From positions 19,436,204 to 19,500,203 of the forward strand of contig OZ020492.1 of assembly GCA_963971405.1 (NCBI GenBank): a DNA stretch of 64,000 bases, given 5' to 3'. Of the stretch, positions 53,872 to 64,000 are shown piece by piece. Position 1 is the stretch's first letter, and each line of letters begins with the position of its first letter. The notes beneath the pieces are model-generated. The model searched no databases. It was not told the origin of the DNA and saw only the letters and a list, made by a program, of their open reading frames with translations. A program made the translations under genes and the position numbers. Source of the stretch: Psococerastis gibbosa. Taxonomy: Eukaryota; Arthropoda; Insecta; Psocodea; Psocidae.

Positions 53872-54093
53872 TGCAAGTCAACAGATCTGCCGCAGTATTG
53901 TTGCCATTCATATTACTCCCAGCGTTTTACGTACGAATTATCAAGGTGATTTGAACAAAATTAATAAAGTTACACAAGTTTTTAAAGTGAAAATTCCTTC
54001 GCACGTCACACCAGCAGGCGTAGCACGAACGGAAAAGAATAACTTAGCCGAGGAACTAATTAAGCTACTGTGGGAAAACATATCCACACGTTT
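53872..54093 (+). CDS. Internal exon candidate, 222 bp, unidentified protein
   Basis: CTATTTCCTACAG acceptor and GTAAGTAAG donor flank an open frame of about 74 codons that starts with one nucleotide completing a codon and ends with two left, so the exon is symmetric (both ends same phase). It reads ASQQICRSIVAIHITPSVLR, then NKINKVTQVFKVKIPSHVT, and AEELIKLLWENISTR. No domain recognised. A lone exon in repeat DNA implies long introns or a chance match. Confidence 0.4.
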
Positions 54094-54435
54094 GTAAGTA
54101 AGGCAGAAGATATTCAATTATTTTCTCACGCTGAGCCCCAAAGGGCCAAAAAATTTCTACCCTAGAATACGGAATAATGAAAAGCAATTAATTAATGTTG
54201 ACAAATGTGTGGTTCAAATTATAATTCGCTGTTATCATGTCAATATTATTCAAGTCAAGACAAATCAATTTACATTCATAAGCGTTTATTGAGGATAGTA
54301 TATTCTTTTCCCTTGGTGCTTAAGCATCAGGAAACCCTATGCTGCCTATTGTTTCAATTTTAGAATAACATAAATAATGAAAAAAATAAATACACGCAAC
54401 ATTGTTAAGTACCGGTATTTCTGACATTTTAGTAA

Positions 54436-54475
54436 AAGTGACCGGTTTCGGCTCTAGACCTTAATTAGGCTGCTG
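54436..54475 (-). ncRNA. Hammerhead-like motif
   Basis: Minus strand CCTAATTA ... GAGCC, GAAAC, CG, GTC. The core has two changes from CTGATGA; GAAAC and the GTC cleavage triplet are intact. Confidence 0.35.
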
Positions 54476-54917
54476 AAGCACAAGCAACACTAAACAAATT
54501 TTACAGGACAAAACAAAGCTTGAAGCAGTTTGTTGTGCTGACAATTGTCCTAAATGGCATAGTTATGATTCACTCTAGGCAGCTAGGTCTAAAAGAAATA
54601 CACGTTTGTAGCATGTGTAACTATAGCCTGCTGTCATCAATGTGCGTCATTATTAGCCAATCAGAGCGCTAGTTATATGTCTTTAGACTACTGATGTGTA
54701 GACTTGTAACGGCGACAATTCTCAGTTAACAGACGAAAGAAGAAAGAACTCCTAAAGAAGACAGTAAGTGAGCAACTACAGGAGTGCTATTAGGGTAAGT
54801 GTTCTAATATATATTGGATATTTAATCTTTGTGTTCTATTGTGTGTACAGCCTCCTACATTGTGAAATAAAACAATAACAAGTTATTCGGTAGGTACTGG
54901 ATTTGATTATGTAACCG

Positions 54918-54965
54918 AAATTAGAGGATATGGAAAAAACCGGGCTTGGCGGGATTCGATTATGT
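54918..54965 (-). repeat. SINE D fragment
   Basis: AAATTAGAGGATATGGAAAA and CGGGCTTGGCGGGATTCGAT match the left half of the 4041 pair. Confidence 0.5.
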
Positions 54966-55086
54966 ATACTGCTCGATCACAATACGAAGACACTTAGCGA
55001 GACTTATTTTTTAATGCTCTAATTAATAAGTAATAATCTTTCACATAAGAAGTTCCCGTCATTTAGTGAGGAGTAATAAATAATAA

Positions 55087-55212
55087 TAATATTGACTTTT
55101 TTGTTCTACTACTAAGCCAACCTAGCGGAGTTAGGGCTATAACTCAACACTCAACTGGGAAGACCCGGGACCGCCTGCTTTACATGCTAGTATGTGTAGC
55201 AAGTGTGGGACT
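55087..55212 (-). repeat. SINE B, truncated minus copy
   Basis: TTGTTCTACTACTAAGCCAA, CCTAGCGGAGTTAGGGCTAT, CCCGGGACCGCCTGCTTTAC, then a head remnant (AGCAAGTGTGGGACTC). Lies between the two direct duplicates. Confidence 0.65.
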
Positions 55213-55456
55213 CAATCGCAATACGTCGACACTTGGCGAGACTTATTTTTTAATGCACTTATTAATAAGTAATAATCTTTCACATAGCATGTTGCCGTCA
55301 TTCAGTTTGTAATTATAATACTAATGAAACGGTTCTTATTCGTAATATAACAGATATGATTTTTCTGCATTAAAAACGTCTCCGTATTGTGATCGAGATG
55401 TAACTGCCGCGAACATTGTTTCGTCTTCAAAAATTTGTGTTGAGTTGTTTGCCTTT

Positions 55457-55496
55457 CAGTAGCCTGATGATGGCCTACGACCCATACTGGCCGCCT
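55457..55496 (+). ncRNA. Hammerhead-like motif, half decayed
   Basis: CAGTAGC, perfect CTGATGA, TGGCC... but CCCATAC stands where GCCGAAAC should be. Homologous to 54436. Confidence 0.3.
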
Positions 55497-55560
55497 TTAT
55501 TAATATTTTAGTACTTGACAAAGTTGCGCGTTTTTTTATTATTTTATAATAGTAAGTGTT

Positions 55561-56292
55561 ACAAAATGAAAGTGGAAAATATTATTGAAAAATTAAACAA
55601 ATATTTATATAACATTACATAACAGATAAAAATTAAAATAGATATTTTATAATACGAGACCTACTTGACACTACGCCATCATGAATTGTGATGTTTCTAC
55701 CTATGTTGTGTGCGGTCACCATTTTTTTCTAAATATTTACTATAAACTATAGGGGAACCGGGTTAATTGGAATTTGGCGTAACTTCTTATTAACGTAAGA
55801 AGACTTGGTGTGGGTGGCACTCGGTACGGAATTAGAGTTCTACTTATTGTCGAAATGACTAATTTATAATTGAAGGCTACTTCCACAGCGAGTACGAGTC
55901 ACCCCCATTCTTCTTAAAGTTAGTAAGCTAATGACGTACACAATAATATTTCAGCTTTAGGCAGCAAACATCAATCATTAGGCTATAATTCCAGGAAATT
56001 TTGAAGTATTTTACAATTTACAAAACCATCAATCTTGTGTTACTTTACGTTCGGTGCACGGTTTTCTAAGAAATTGGTGTAAATGTTAATTGCGTTAAAT
56101 AAATTTTTTAACTAGGCGAGGATTAACAAACAATCAATTAATTAATGTTTTTTTAAACAACTAGTAAATAATAACTAATAAACGTTAATAAATTAACTTT
56201 CTGGAAGAAACCCACTAATCGGCTTCGATTATACTTTTTACATTATAACCTTTTATTATTTCCATCAAAAAGCTTTACAATTTTATTTATAA
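55561..56292. other. No gene seen
   Basis: AT-rich spacer. Confidence 0.35.
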
Positions 56293-56420
56293 CATGGTAG
56301 GCAGGTAGTAGCTTGTACTTGTGTGAGTCTTTACACACCCTGCGATCAGAGACGTGTCGTGACTCGACAGAAGCATTAAGTTTCTTATTAGGCGACTTAA
56401 GCGGTTGACAGGATCTAACC
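56293..56420 (+). repeat. SINE C, plus strand
   Basis: GGTAGGCAGGTAGTAGCTTG, GTGTGAGTCTTTACACACC, GACGTGTCGTGACTCGACAG and the GGCGACTTAAGCGGTTGACA tail region. Confidence 0.55.
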
Positions 56421-57064
56421 AGCTCTCAGTCCTATGCATACCAATGTTTCTCTCCCTAGCCAAGTCTCAAATCGATGATAAGATGCAACTGTGTCTGTGG
56501 GTTTCCATTGTAGATGGCATACAGGTTTTTGACTAACAGGGGTTCTTCTGTCAAAGTTAATTTCTTAACGTTTAATTGGGTTTACTACCTCTATAGTTAT
56601 TGTAAAAAGTTTGAATAAAACACTAATTTATTTATTGTTCATTAAAATGAAATACAACAAAGTCACGAGTAACCTAAATTTTACTATGAGGCGAGAATTG
56701 TTGAGCTCTTAAAAGGTTGCATCTTTCTCAACTGTTGAGTGTCTCAAATTTCCTATTTTGGTCTTCATGAACATATCTTTAACATAATCACACTAGATTA
56801 TAAAAAGGCAATTTTGGTGCATACTTCTGGTCTAATATTAGTGGAATAGTCGACACCCTTAATGATTTTAATAAAGTTATTGGCAACTTCGGTGCCCATA
56901 TTTGTACTAGAATATTTAGAATACTAAATTTTTAAGACTATTGCTCTGGTTATTGCTTAAAATAAAACCCAACTAAAATATGAAATACGAAAAATGATGA
57001 TAATTACTGTATGAGACTTAATTTAAAAAAATTAAATAACCAATAAATATATATAATTATATAT
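56421..57064. other. No gene seen
   Basis: AT-rich spacer. Confidence 0.35.
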
Positions 57065-57230
57065 TGACTTCGATGGCCAGGTGGTAGCGTAGTTGTACTT
57101 GTGCGAGTCTCTACACGCCATGCTATTGGAGACGTGTCGTAACTCAACACGGGTACTAACCTACAGAGGCGACTGAAAAGGTCAACCGGAGACATTCTTT
57201 AATTGCTTGTATGCGATTAGCCTTTTTGTA
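57065..57230 (+). repeat. SINE C, best copy
   Basis: GACTTCGATGGCCAGGTGGT, TTGTGCGAGTCTCTACACGC, GGAGACGTGTCGTAACTCAA, CACGGGTACTAACCTACAGA, GGCGACTGAAAAGGTCAACC and the tail ending TAGCCTTTTTGTAGAAAAA. Confidence 0.7.
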
Positions 57231-57789
57231 GAAAAAAAAAGGATGTGATACAAAAAGGTTTGTGAACATCATAATTACGCTAGAATTTAGAGTGGTGGGT
57301 TGGGTGTATACTACAGGTTTAACATTAGTGGAATTAAATACCTAGCCTAGTAAAGGAAAAATTCCTCCGTTCAAATTTGGTCACTCCTACATTAATTTTT
57401 TTTTAATGTAAGTAAATAAGTAAACGTGTATTGATAGTTCATCGAATTTGGAAATAACTATATACTTTAAACCTTTTTTAAAAGTGGAAGAACCAATATT
57501 ATTTTTTCGAGAATTCTTGACACTTTCTTGTTTTGACTTATTGACCTATGAAGTTCGTTTCTAAAACAAAAACGTCAGTAGAAAATAAATCAATCAATTA
57601 ACTAGCCTATATGACGCCTAATTAGAATTACATTTATAGCCTATACTTATTGTAAAAAAGTCTGATACATGCCAGTGCTTTTCATTGAAAAATGCCCACA
57701 TGTTATCCTATGTAAAATCGAAAAACGCCTGAACACTGGATGGTTGAGGATCCCCGCATCTTTACGTTGGTGGCACCTATTTGGGTTGC

Positions 57790-57890
57790 GTAGACCTAGG
57801 GCCGGCAGAAAAAAAAAATTATCAACTGATCTAGCTCGCTGCCTTTGAACGGCAAAGATACAGGTTCGAATCCCTCTGTCAACTAATTTT
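57790..57890 (+). repeat. tRNA-like sequence
   Basis: A box B match (GGTTCGAATCC) and an anticodon-like hairpin (TGCC, seven-base loop, GGCA), but the T-arm stem does not pair and no acceptor stem forms. A SINE head or an old tRNA relic. Confidence 0.35.
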
Positions 57891-58036
57891 TCCTATTTTC
57901 AATTTCTAGTTTGTAGTGGTGTCTCTTTCTATATTGCTTACGAGTAAATAGATATTTAGGGGAACGGCGACAAACTTCTAAGACGTGGTACCCGTTCCAG
58001 TTGAAGAAAAAATAGCCAATTCACTATGTTTGCTGG

Positions 58037-58117
58037 ATAAACAGGAATTTGTTTCCTGTTCCAAGTGGACAAATTCTTGCATAAACAGGAATTCGTTTCC
58101 TGTTCCAAGTGGACACA
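58037..58117. repeat. Two tandem 44-bp units, each with a hairpin
   Basis: ATAAACAGGAATT(T/C)GTTTCC and TGTTCCAAGTGGACA repeat once. AACAGGAA and TTCCTGTT inside each unit can pair across a five-base loop. Confidence 0.7.
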
Positions 58118-59329
58118 TTTTAGTTCTTAGCATTGAACATAAACATTAGTTAATTTTGCCAGTTAAGAGGATATAATTAGAAAATTGTCAGCACTCCAAA
58201 ACCTGGCACATTTAACTTTTTTAATTAATTTACTATGCGAGTTATTAAATTTATGCTATCATCCCAAATTTATCAGCTAATTACCCTAATTAAAAGCGTA
58301 GTATTATATTTATTTCTGGGACTATGCATACCGTAGCAATTCTTTCGCAGTATTAATTCGCCTTTAGCTTGAAAAATGTGCCGATTCATGAGTTATTTTT
58401 TCCTCAGAAGAAGCGAGAATAACGCCCTAAAAGGTTGCCGTTTACCCGAAACACCCTGTTATTGTATATATTCTTGGACTTGACGTTTTAGTAGCCTACT
58501 TTTTGGGAATTCAACAGCTGAAAATGATGCAAGGTTTTAGCTCCAAGGTTACAATATTACCAAGTTAACGGGAGAAATTGGAAAAGTCTCATTTTTTAGC
58601 CTACGATAACCTACTCGTACGTGTCATTCCGCCAATCGTTATAAACACGATATGTGCCGCAAAGTGGATTTTTGGAAAATTTATTATCAATAATAATTAT
58701 TAATGCCATCACTAATGGTTCTCCCGCACTCACGGTCGTTCTACCGACCCAACTCAATTTCTTTTCATGCTTTCAAATTTTTTAACGACTGTTGTCTTGA
58801 AGGTAATCGTACGAGCGTGAAAGACGCCCACGTTCTAAAAAAGCGACTTTTAAGTGTAAAACAACACCAAGGTTTGACAACACAATAAAGGCTATGCCTG
58901 AGTACTAGTGATCCCTGCTCTATTTGGAGGTGTTGTGGTCTGCAACCTACTCAGCAGCCGTATTTTTTCCTTATGGCTTAAGGCAAGGCACCCGTTAGGG
59001 TTGGTTGGAAAAATTTTCCTTTATTTGGAATTTCGAACCTTCCCTGTTATAGTACAGTTCTCTAGAAACTAGGAACTCAGAAATTGACAGTCATTGTAGG
59101 AATCACTGGTTAAAAATAGGCCCCAATCAGGGACGCTAAAATGCATAACTTGAAGCTCAATATTAGACATTTGGTATAGCGCCCTTGCTTATCTTATGAT
59201 CCCACAAGTCCTGGAAAAGTGTTGTATAGCATTTAGTCAAGACAGAATAACGTCACAACAGTGAGAAATAGTCTTAAGTCCAATTGGTAAACAACTATAT
59301 TAGATGATGAGACTGAAAGAGGATGTTAG

Positions 59330-59430
59330 ATACTCGAAGAAAACGCGGCTGCCGGGCATGTTGTTGACTGCAACATCACAAACAGTGCAACAGTCAAGAG
59401 AGAGGATTCTCTACTACGGCTTGGGCCCTC
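59330..59430 (+). repeat. Repeat K, second copy
   Basis: AAAACGCGGCTGCCGGGCAT and AGTCAAGAGAGAGGATTC match 3655-3760. Confidence 0.45.
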
Positions 59431-60118
59431 ATTGTCCCTAACTGTATCTCGTTTTTTATGGTGCATATGGGGCATTTTTTATCCAGTAGCGTACTTGATA
59501 GTTCATTGTATTCGAAACCGGCCCCCAAATAGTGACTTTACCAATTTTTCCTATTACGTCTTAAATTTAACAATTTAACAATCATAAAAGTAACATAATT
59601 ATTATGCTAAACGATTCACAAATATTAGAAAAAACAAGTTTACATTATAAGGGCTATAACGGGAAACCTGCACAATTACAATGAATAAATTTGAAGAATA
59701 AATAATGGCAACTAGCCTAGAAATCTAATCTACACAGCAAACAAAGAAGGTACTATACCATTGGCTAGATATGATTTCACATCAGTACTTACCTTATGAA
59801 CCCAAACTATGACGTTTCAACTTCCAATTTCTTAGTCACTAAATTTAGAATTTTTTTTTTCGAAGCATGTACTTTTAGGATCATTATTAATTTTTTGATG
59901 TGAGAGTATAAATGTAACTAAAATCTAACCTATATACTTAGTAACAATTTGGTCAATATGGGTATGTCGCATAAAATACAATAACTCTCCGGCTAGGGAT
60001 TAATATATATATATTTCACAGGCCCGTAACCAGGATTGTATTTCGGCAAGGGCTCCGACCCTATAGCACGTAGTGACATTGTCGCACTTCTGAAAAGTTC
60101 AATTGTATCTAGTGTTTA

Positions 60119-60502
60119 GGCGCCCATTCCATTGACCGGCTAGGGCTATTTCCAACAACGATGACGTGGTAGCAGACATTCAAGACTAAGGTAGCGTTTC
60201 CACCGACCTCGCATTGCAGATTGCAAATGACATTGACGGAAATGTTTGTGTTTTTTTTAATAGAAATCTATTAAAATGTTTGTAATTAACATATCCCATG
60301 AAGCCATTTTTTTATTTTAGTTTGTTTGTTTGTGATTTTACTGTATGATCATTGATCAATTTTAACTATGGCATAGAGGAAAATAAACATTTCCATCAAT
60401 TCTGCAATGCGAGGTCAGTGGAAACGCCACTTAAGTCTTGAATGTCTGCTACCACGTCACCGTTGTTGGAAATAGCCCTAGCCGGTCAATGGAATGGGCA
60501 CC
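60119..60502. mobile_element. PIF/Harbinger-type foldback MITE, copy 3
   Basis: Begins GGCGCCCATTCCATTG, ends GGAATGGGCACC. Left flank TTA, right flank TAA (one base different). The centre is inverted relative to copy 2. Confidence 0.75.
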
Positions 60503-60603
60503 TAAGACAAAAAAAAACTGGCTATACTTGAAACTTAACTGTATAGAGAAATGTACGGGTACTTGCTACTTACAAAAAAGCAACGCACAATGAGGATCCT
60601 ATC

Positions 60604-60790
60604 TTGACCACTGCTAAATTTTGGTCAGGAACATTCCCGGTAGCCGCCTTTTCGCCTACCTATGAATGGAATGAAGCCATTAGGGTTTGGTGGGCCCAGG
60701 TCAGGCGGAAAAGTTTCCTATTATATAGAAGCTCGACCCTTTCCTTTCGTAACCCTGTTCTTTACCAACTGGGCCATTCTGACTTCTGTT
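60604..60790 (-). repeat. tRNA-like SINE candidate
   Basis: Minus strand: AATGGCCCAGTTGGTAAAGA is an excellent box A/D-arm, followed by GGGTCGAGCTTC as a weak box B. The body includes CGCCTGACCTGGGCCCACCA. Single copy in the window. Confidence 0.35.
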
Positions 60791-61031
60791 ACTTACGGAT
60801 GCATGTATATGTTAATTTAAGAGGCACTTTCCATTTTTGGGGACTAGAAACATGCTTGGAAATTAAATCACTATAAACATTTACTGTCCATGACATGACA
60901 AGTATTTTTTTTTGTTTGTCCGCTAGTGGTAAGGTTTGAGTATATATTTTAAGCGAATTAAAAATGTAAAAATAATCTTATTTAAATGAACCTAGAATTT
61001 TTATTTCTGGCAACACCCATACTGACCAATT

Positions 61032-61245
61032 TATATAAATAAATGACGTTTCTTCTATTACTAAGCCAACCTAGTGGAGTTAGGGCTATAAAGCTCTTTC
61101 ATAAAGCTCAACTAGGAAGACCCGGGACCGCCGGTTTTACATGGCCTCCGAAGCATGGCCAGGAAATATAACAAGTGTGGGACTCCTTTCTGGTTCAGAT
61201 GAAAATCGGAGTCAGTACCACTATTCTACATGTCTTGACAATTTA
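61032..61245 (-). repeat. SINE B, minus copy
   Basis: CTATTACTAAGCCAACCTAG, GACCCGGGACCGCCGGTTTT, CCTCCGAAGCATGGCCAGGA, and a damaged head where CTTTCTGGTTCAG replaces box B. Confidence 0.65.
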
Positions 61246-61575
61246 AACATTATCGTTCAAAATTGTAGGCTACAATACTCGCTAGGTACTACGAACAGGT
61301 TCCCCATTAGAATACAGGAATGTTTGCAACCCACACTAAAACAAACAAGAACAAATAACAGCATTTCGAAAAAATAAAATTTTGAATGTTCTCGAGCTGG
61401 ATGGTATCAGTTAGCTAGTATTATTGATTTTATTGCAGTACTTTACGGCAAATAATTGTACAATAAAATGACGTAGGTTGTAAGGGGAACTTCAAATACC
61501 CTTTTCTATAATCACTTTTTACGAATGGAATGCTTGTATGTAGCCTAATACATTATTAATATTCATTTTTATTTA

Positions 61576-61964
61576 TGGTTCTGAGTGGGGGTAGGTTTGG
61601 TGGGCTCGGAAAACTGCCATCGGGAGCGCACTGGACAACGAGTTTCCCAGGCAACATCCAGAAGAGTTTGCCTTTGTCTATTGTACGCTTTTTCTGTATA
61701 ATAGATTAAAGGTTTTCACACGTTTAAAAATGTTTGAATGCCCTTGCGTAAATCAGTTGCATCTGTAAGAAAATTGCTAATTGAGGGGTTGCTAGTGAAG
61801 GTGCGGTAGGCGAGGAGCAAGTGTTGTACATCCAGTGGTACCTGGCATGTTGAGAATATGGAAGGCAGAGAAGCCGCCATCAAGCGACCATGGGTTAGCC
61901 TCGTGTGCCCAATAAGCAGCTGTGTTATCAAAACTTCCTCCAACACTTCATATTGTATATCCAA
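61576..61964 (-). pseudogene. Jockey-like LINE 3' end
   Basis: Minus frame includes LLIGHTRLTHGRLMA, matching RLRRGHTRLTHGHLMAG of the 30431 element. The 3' UTR block GGAAAACTGCCATCGGGAGC and GCACTGGACAACGAGTTTCC also matches. Only about 75 codons and the UTR remain. Confidence 0.6.
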
Positions 61965-62039
61965 AGCAAGGGAACTTTGGGCAAAGCTGGATTAATATTT
62001 ATTATTTGAACGGATTTTATTATTTGAATATGTATGTGG

Positions 62040-62480
62040 TTAAGTCATGCTTTCACCTGTTTCAATGCGTCAATGGTAAGCTTGTCTCAGCTTTTCCATT
62101 ATCGCTTATAGCCTGTGTAGGTTGACAGCGAGAACGTATATAACAGTTTGCCAATGGCCAAAAATTCGTACAGAAACAATACAAATATTGTCCGAAATCC
62201 ATGGGGCCGTTGGGATTGGACAAGGGACCTGTGGGCCACTATAAGTAGGCCTGGGTCCATAAAAAGTCTTTCCAAACAATTACAAATTACACTGCGCCAA
62301 TGGTAAGCTTGTCCGTTACCTCTTGTAGCCGATGTAGGTTGACATTGAGGTCGTATTTCCAACGGCTCAAAATTCTTATGGAAGCTATGTAAATAATATA
62401 CGAAATCCATGGGGTCGTTGGCATTGGACAAGGGACCAATGGGCCACTATAGGTAGGTTCAGTATTGGTATTGTGTCCGA
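62040..62480 (+). repeat. Repeat L, two units in tandem
   Basis: Unit 1 (about 62040-62275) and unit 2 (about 62290-62480) both contain AATGGTAAGCTTGTC, GTGTAGGTTGACA/GATGTAGGTTGACATTGA, CGAAATCCATGGGG and GGACAAGGGACC. Confidence 0.65.
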
Positions 62481-62489
62481 ATGTATTTT

Positions 62490-64000
62490 TTGTCGTTGGT
62501 GAACCCACACCTACTTCAAGACAGGCTCACGATGCACATACCATTGACACAATGTAACAGGCTCAGAGTGAACGAGCTGAATCTTCACATATGTACATGC
62601 TGAAACTAAATGTCTAGATTCTTTTATATTTGGAGGGCCTCCGATTGCACAGATTTGCATTAAAATTAGCCAAACTTTTGGGGCCTACCTCCTCACCCCC
62701 CCCCCCCTCTTGGTACAGGGTAGGGTGGAAAATCATGTTGGGCTCATAGTTGACAAATCCACCTCTAGATCCATGCCTATCGCTTTATCGCTAAACGATC
62801 CGTTTCATCTGCTCTGACAATCCCTGGAATATTCATAGATCGATCGTTTGAGTCCAGCTCTTTCCATTTTATTGTCAATTACCTTGTTATGTTCCACATG
62901 ACTTGTTCCGTTCCTGAACATACCTAGCGGACTGCTACCGTCTCGAAAACATTCAAACATTAGATCTATATGACTGTACAAATATAAAACTTTTAAATAA
63001 TGGCGCGAAATTTTACAGGAGCGCACTTTTTCGGTATATATTTCTAGAGTTGATATAGGTGGAACTGATGAAAGATAGATTTACACAAGGGATTCTCTAA
63101 TCACCAAGACAAAATGGGGCAAGAATTTCCACATTTGGATAAATTTTTACATATTATATTGCTGTTGGTCGAAGTGATCAAAGACTCCAAACATAACCCA
63201 GACATCTATTGGCGTAGTGCTGTGCAGTATATTTATACATTATTAAATTAAACTAAATTTTAAAAACCTACCGAACCTCTATAGAGCCACTTTCTCCTGT
63301 ATTTTACTTTGATTTGCAATGGCATAACACCTCATTCTAGAAGACTGCCCAATTTGGAATTCAGATACTAGCAGAAGCCAAATTGGGCAAAAAATATTCA
63401 ACATGCATATTATATAACAAAAAATTAAGTCATAAAACTATATATACATTAAAAAATAAAATATAACATTTTATTAGGCATAGGGTCTTTCTTACATCCC
63501 GGTACGGACCGTGAAAAGCGTATTCCACTCTATTCCCTATGTGTGTGTAGCAATTTTTATGGAATGAAATGACCACAAAATACGTGAATTGGCCATAACT
63601 GTTTGTTTACATATTCAGTACCTAGGATACAACTAACATTAGTTGGCTTTAATTCTAAAATAATTTACATCGTACTATGTGAAAAACGATAGAGCATATG
63701 GCTCGTAAATAGCACATGTGTCATGTTTTTAGGACGTAATTTCCTTCGAGTGGGTGTAATTTCGCCTTTTGTATGGCCTCAATTTGACCTAACTAGACTA
63801 AAAATAACAAGCTTTGAGATTTTTAACAATATTTTGGCTTTGAGTTAAAGGAAATAATGTCATCCTATTTGTTTGTTTGGCCTCGGAATATTGTACATTA
63901 CGTTTCGGTAATTTATTATAACTAATTATCTTTGAACCCCCATGAACCCCCCTTGGCTACGGCCTTGCCCCCCCCCCCTCTAAATGTAAGGCAAAATGAA
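62490..64000. other. No gene seen
   Basis: Two short C runs (62697, 63967) and the GAACCCCCATGAACCCCC block shared with 50935-51080. ORFs lack motifs. Confidence 0.35.

Larger units (their letters stand above)
54374..55560. other. Region bracketed by inverted Penelope-like ends
   Basis: The sequence around 54374-54480 (minus) and 55457-55560 (plus) shares AGCAGCCTAATTA / AGTAGCCTGATGA, ACTTGACAAAGTTGCG and a T-rich end, in inverted orientation. Between them lie a CCAAT-box-bearing stretch (AGCCAATCAGAGCG at 54656), direct duplicates (54974-55065 and 55213-55306) and SINE fragments. Probably a collapsed retroelement. Confidence 0.45.
57231..60115. other. No gene seen apart from short repeats
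   Basis: Holds a tRNA-like scrap (57790), tandem hairpins (58037) and a repeat K copy (59330). ORFs within show no recognisable domain. Confidence 0.35.

Noticed and set aside
57790-57890. tRNA-Ser(UGA)-like gene
   Set aside because: The anticodon-like hairpin and box B are suggestive, but the T-arm and acceptor stems do not pair.
60604-60876. Plus-strand ORF of 90 codons
   Set aside because: It overlaps a tRNA-like SINE candidate on the other strand, whose box A explains the sequence.

Overview
The window looks like non-coding, repeat-packed nuclear DNA of an insect. An AT-rich background, tRNA-derived SINEs, Jockey-like and CR1-like LINE debris, Penelope-like remnants, hAT, PIF/Harbinger and TTAA-target elements, and phase-consistent exons with good GT/AG borders all point to an arthropod. 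A hemipteran, perhaps a planthopper, is my guess from general feel; nothing here proves it. No rRNA, intact tRNA gene, CRISPR array or bacterial operon was seen.

Possible host coding sequence is sparse. Two intronless ORFs (4492-5367 minus and 11049-11996 plus) each join an N-terminal coiled coil to a decayed SGNH-esterase-like domain. A C2H2 zinc-finger exon lies at 39281-39709, with a broken second copy at 42160-42505. Two consecutive minus-strand exons (46394-46813 and 45826-46176) encode an array of Q-T-[E/D] motifs followed by a coiled coil. Two lone exon candidates lie at 19004-19160 (minus) and 53872-54093 (plus).

The rest is layered mobile DNA. The commonest unit, called repeat A here, is about 0.75-0.89 kb. 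It has subterminal inverted repeats, an internal TCTG array, a terminal hairpin and, in most full copies, a poly(G) tract at a fixed position; this resembles non-autonomous Helentron (DINE-1-like) elements. Other layers are a tRNA-type SINE (SINE B, about ten copies or fragments), a second SINE (SINE C), several smaller SINE-like families, three PIF/Harbinger foldback MITEs, a 1.18 kb hAT element with an 8-bp target duplication, TTAA-flanked palindromes, a roughly 200-bp satellite scattered over five loci, a Jockey-like ORF2 with one in-frame stop, several LINE 3' ends, and Penelope-like remnants with hammerhead-like motifs.

Insertions are often nested and can be ordered: a MITE in the last codons of a LINE, a hAT element splitting an older repeat, a Penelope remnant inside a zinc-finger array, and a hAT MITE inside a TTAA element. 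Family names A-G, K and L are local labels. All homology statements come from reading the sequence and its translations; no database was searched.
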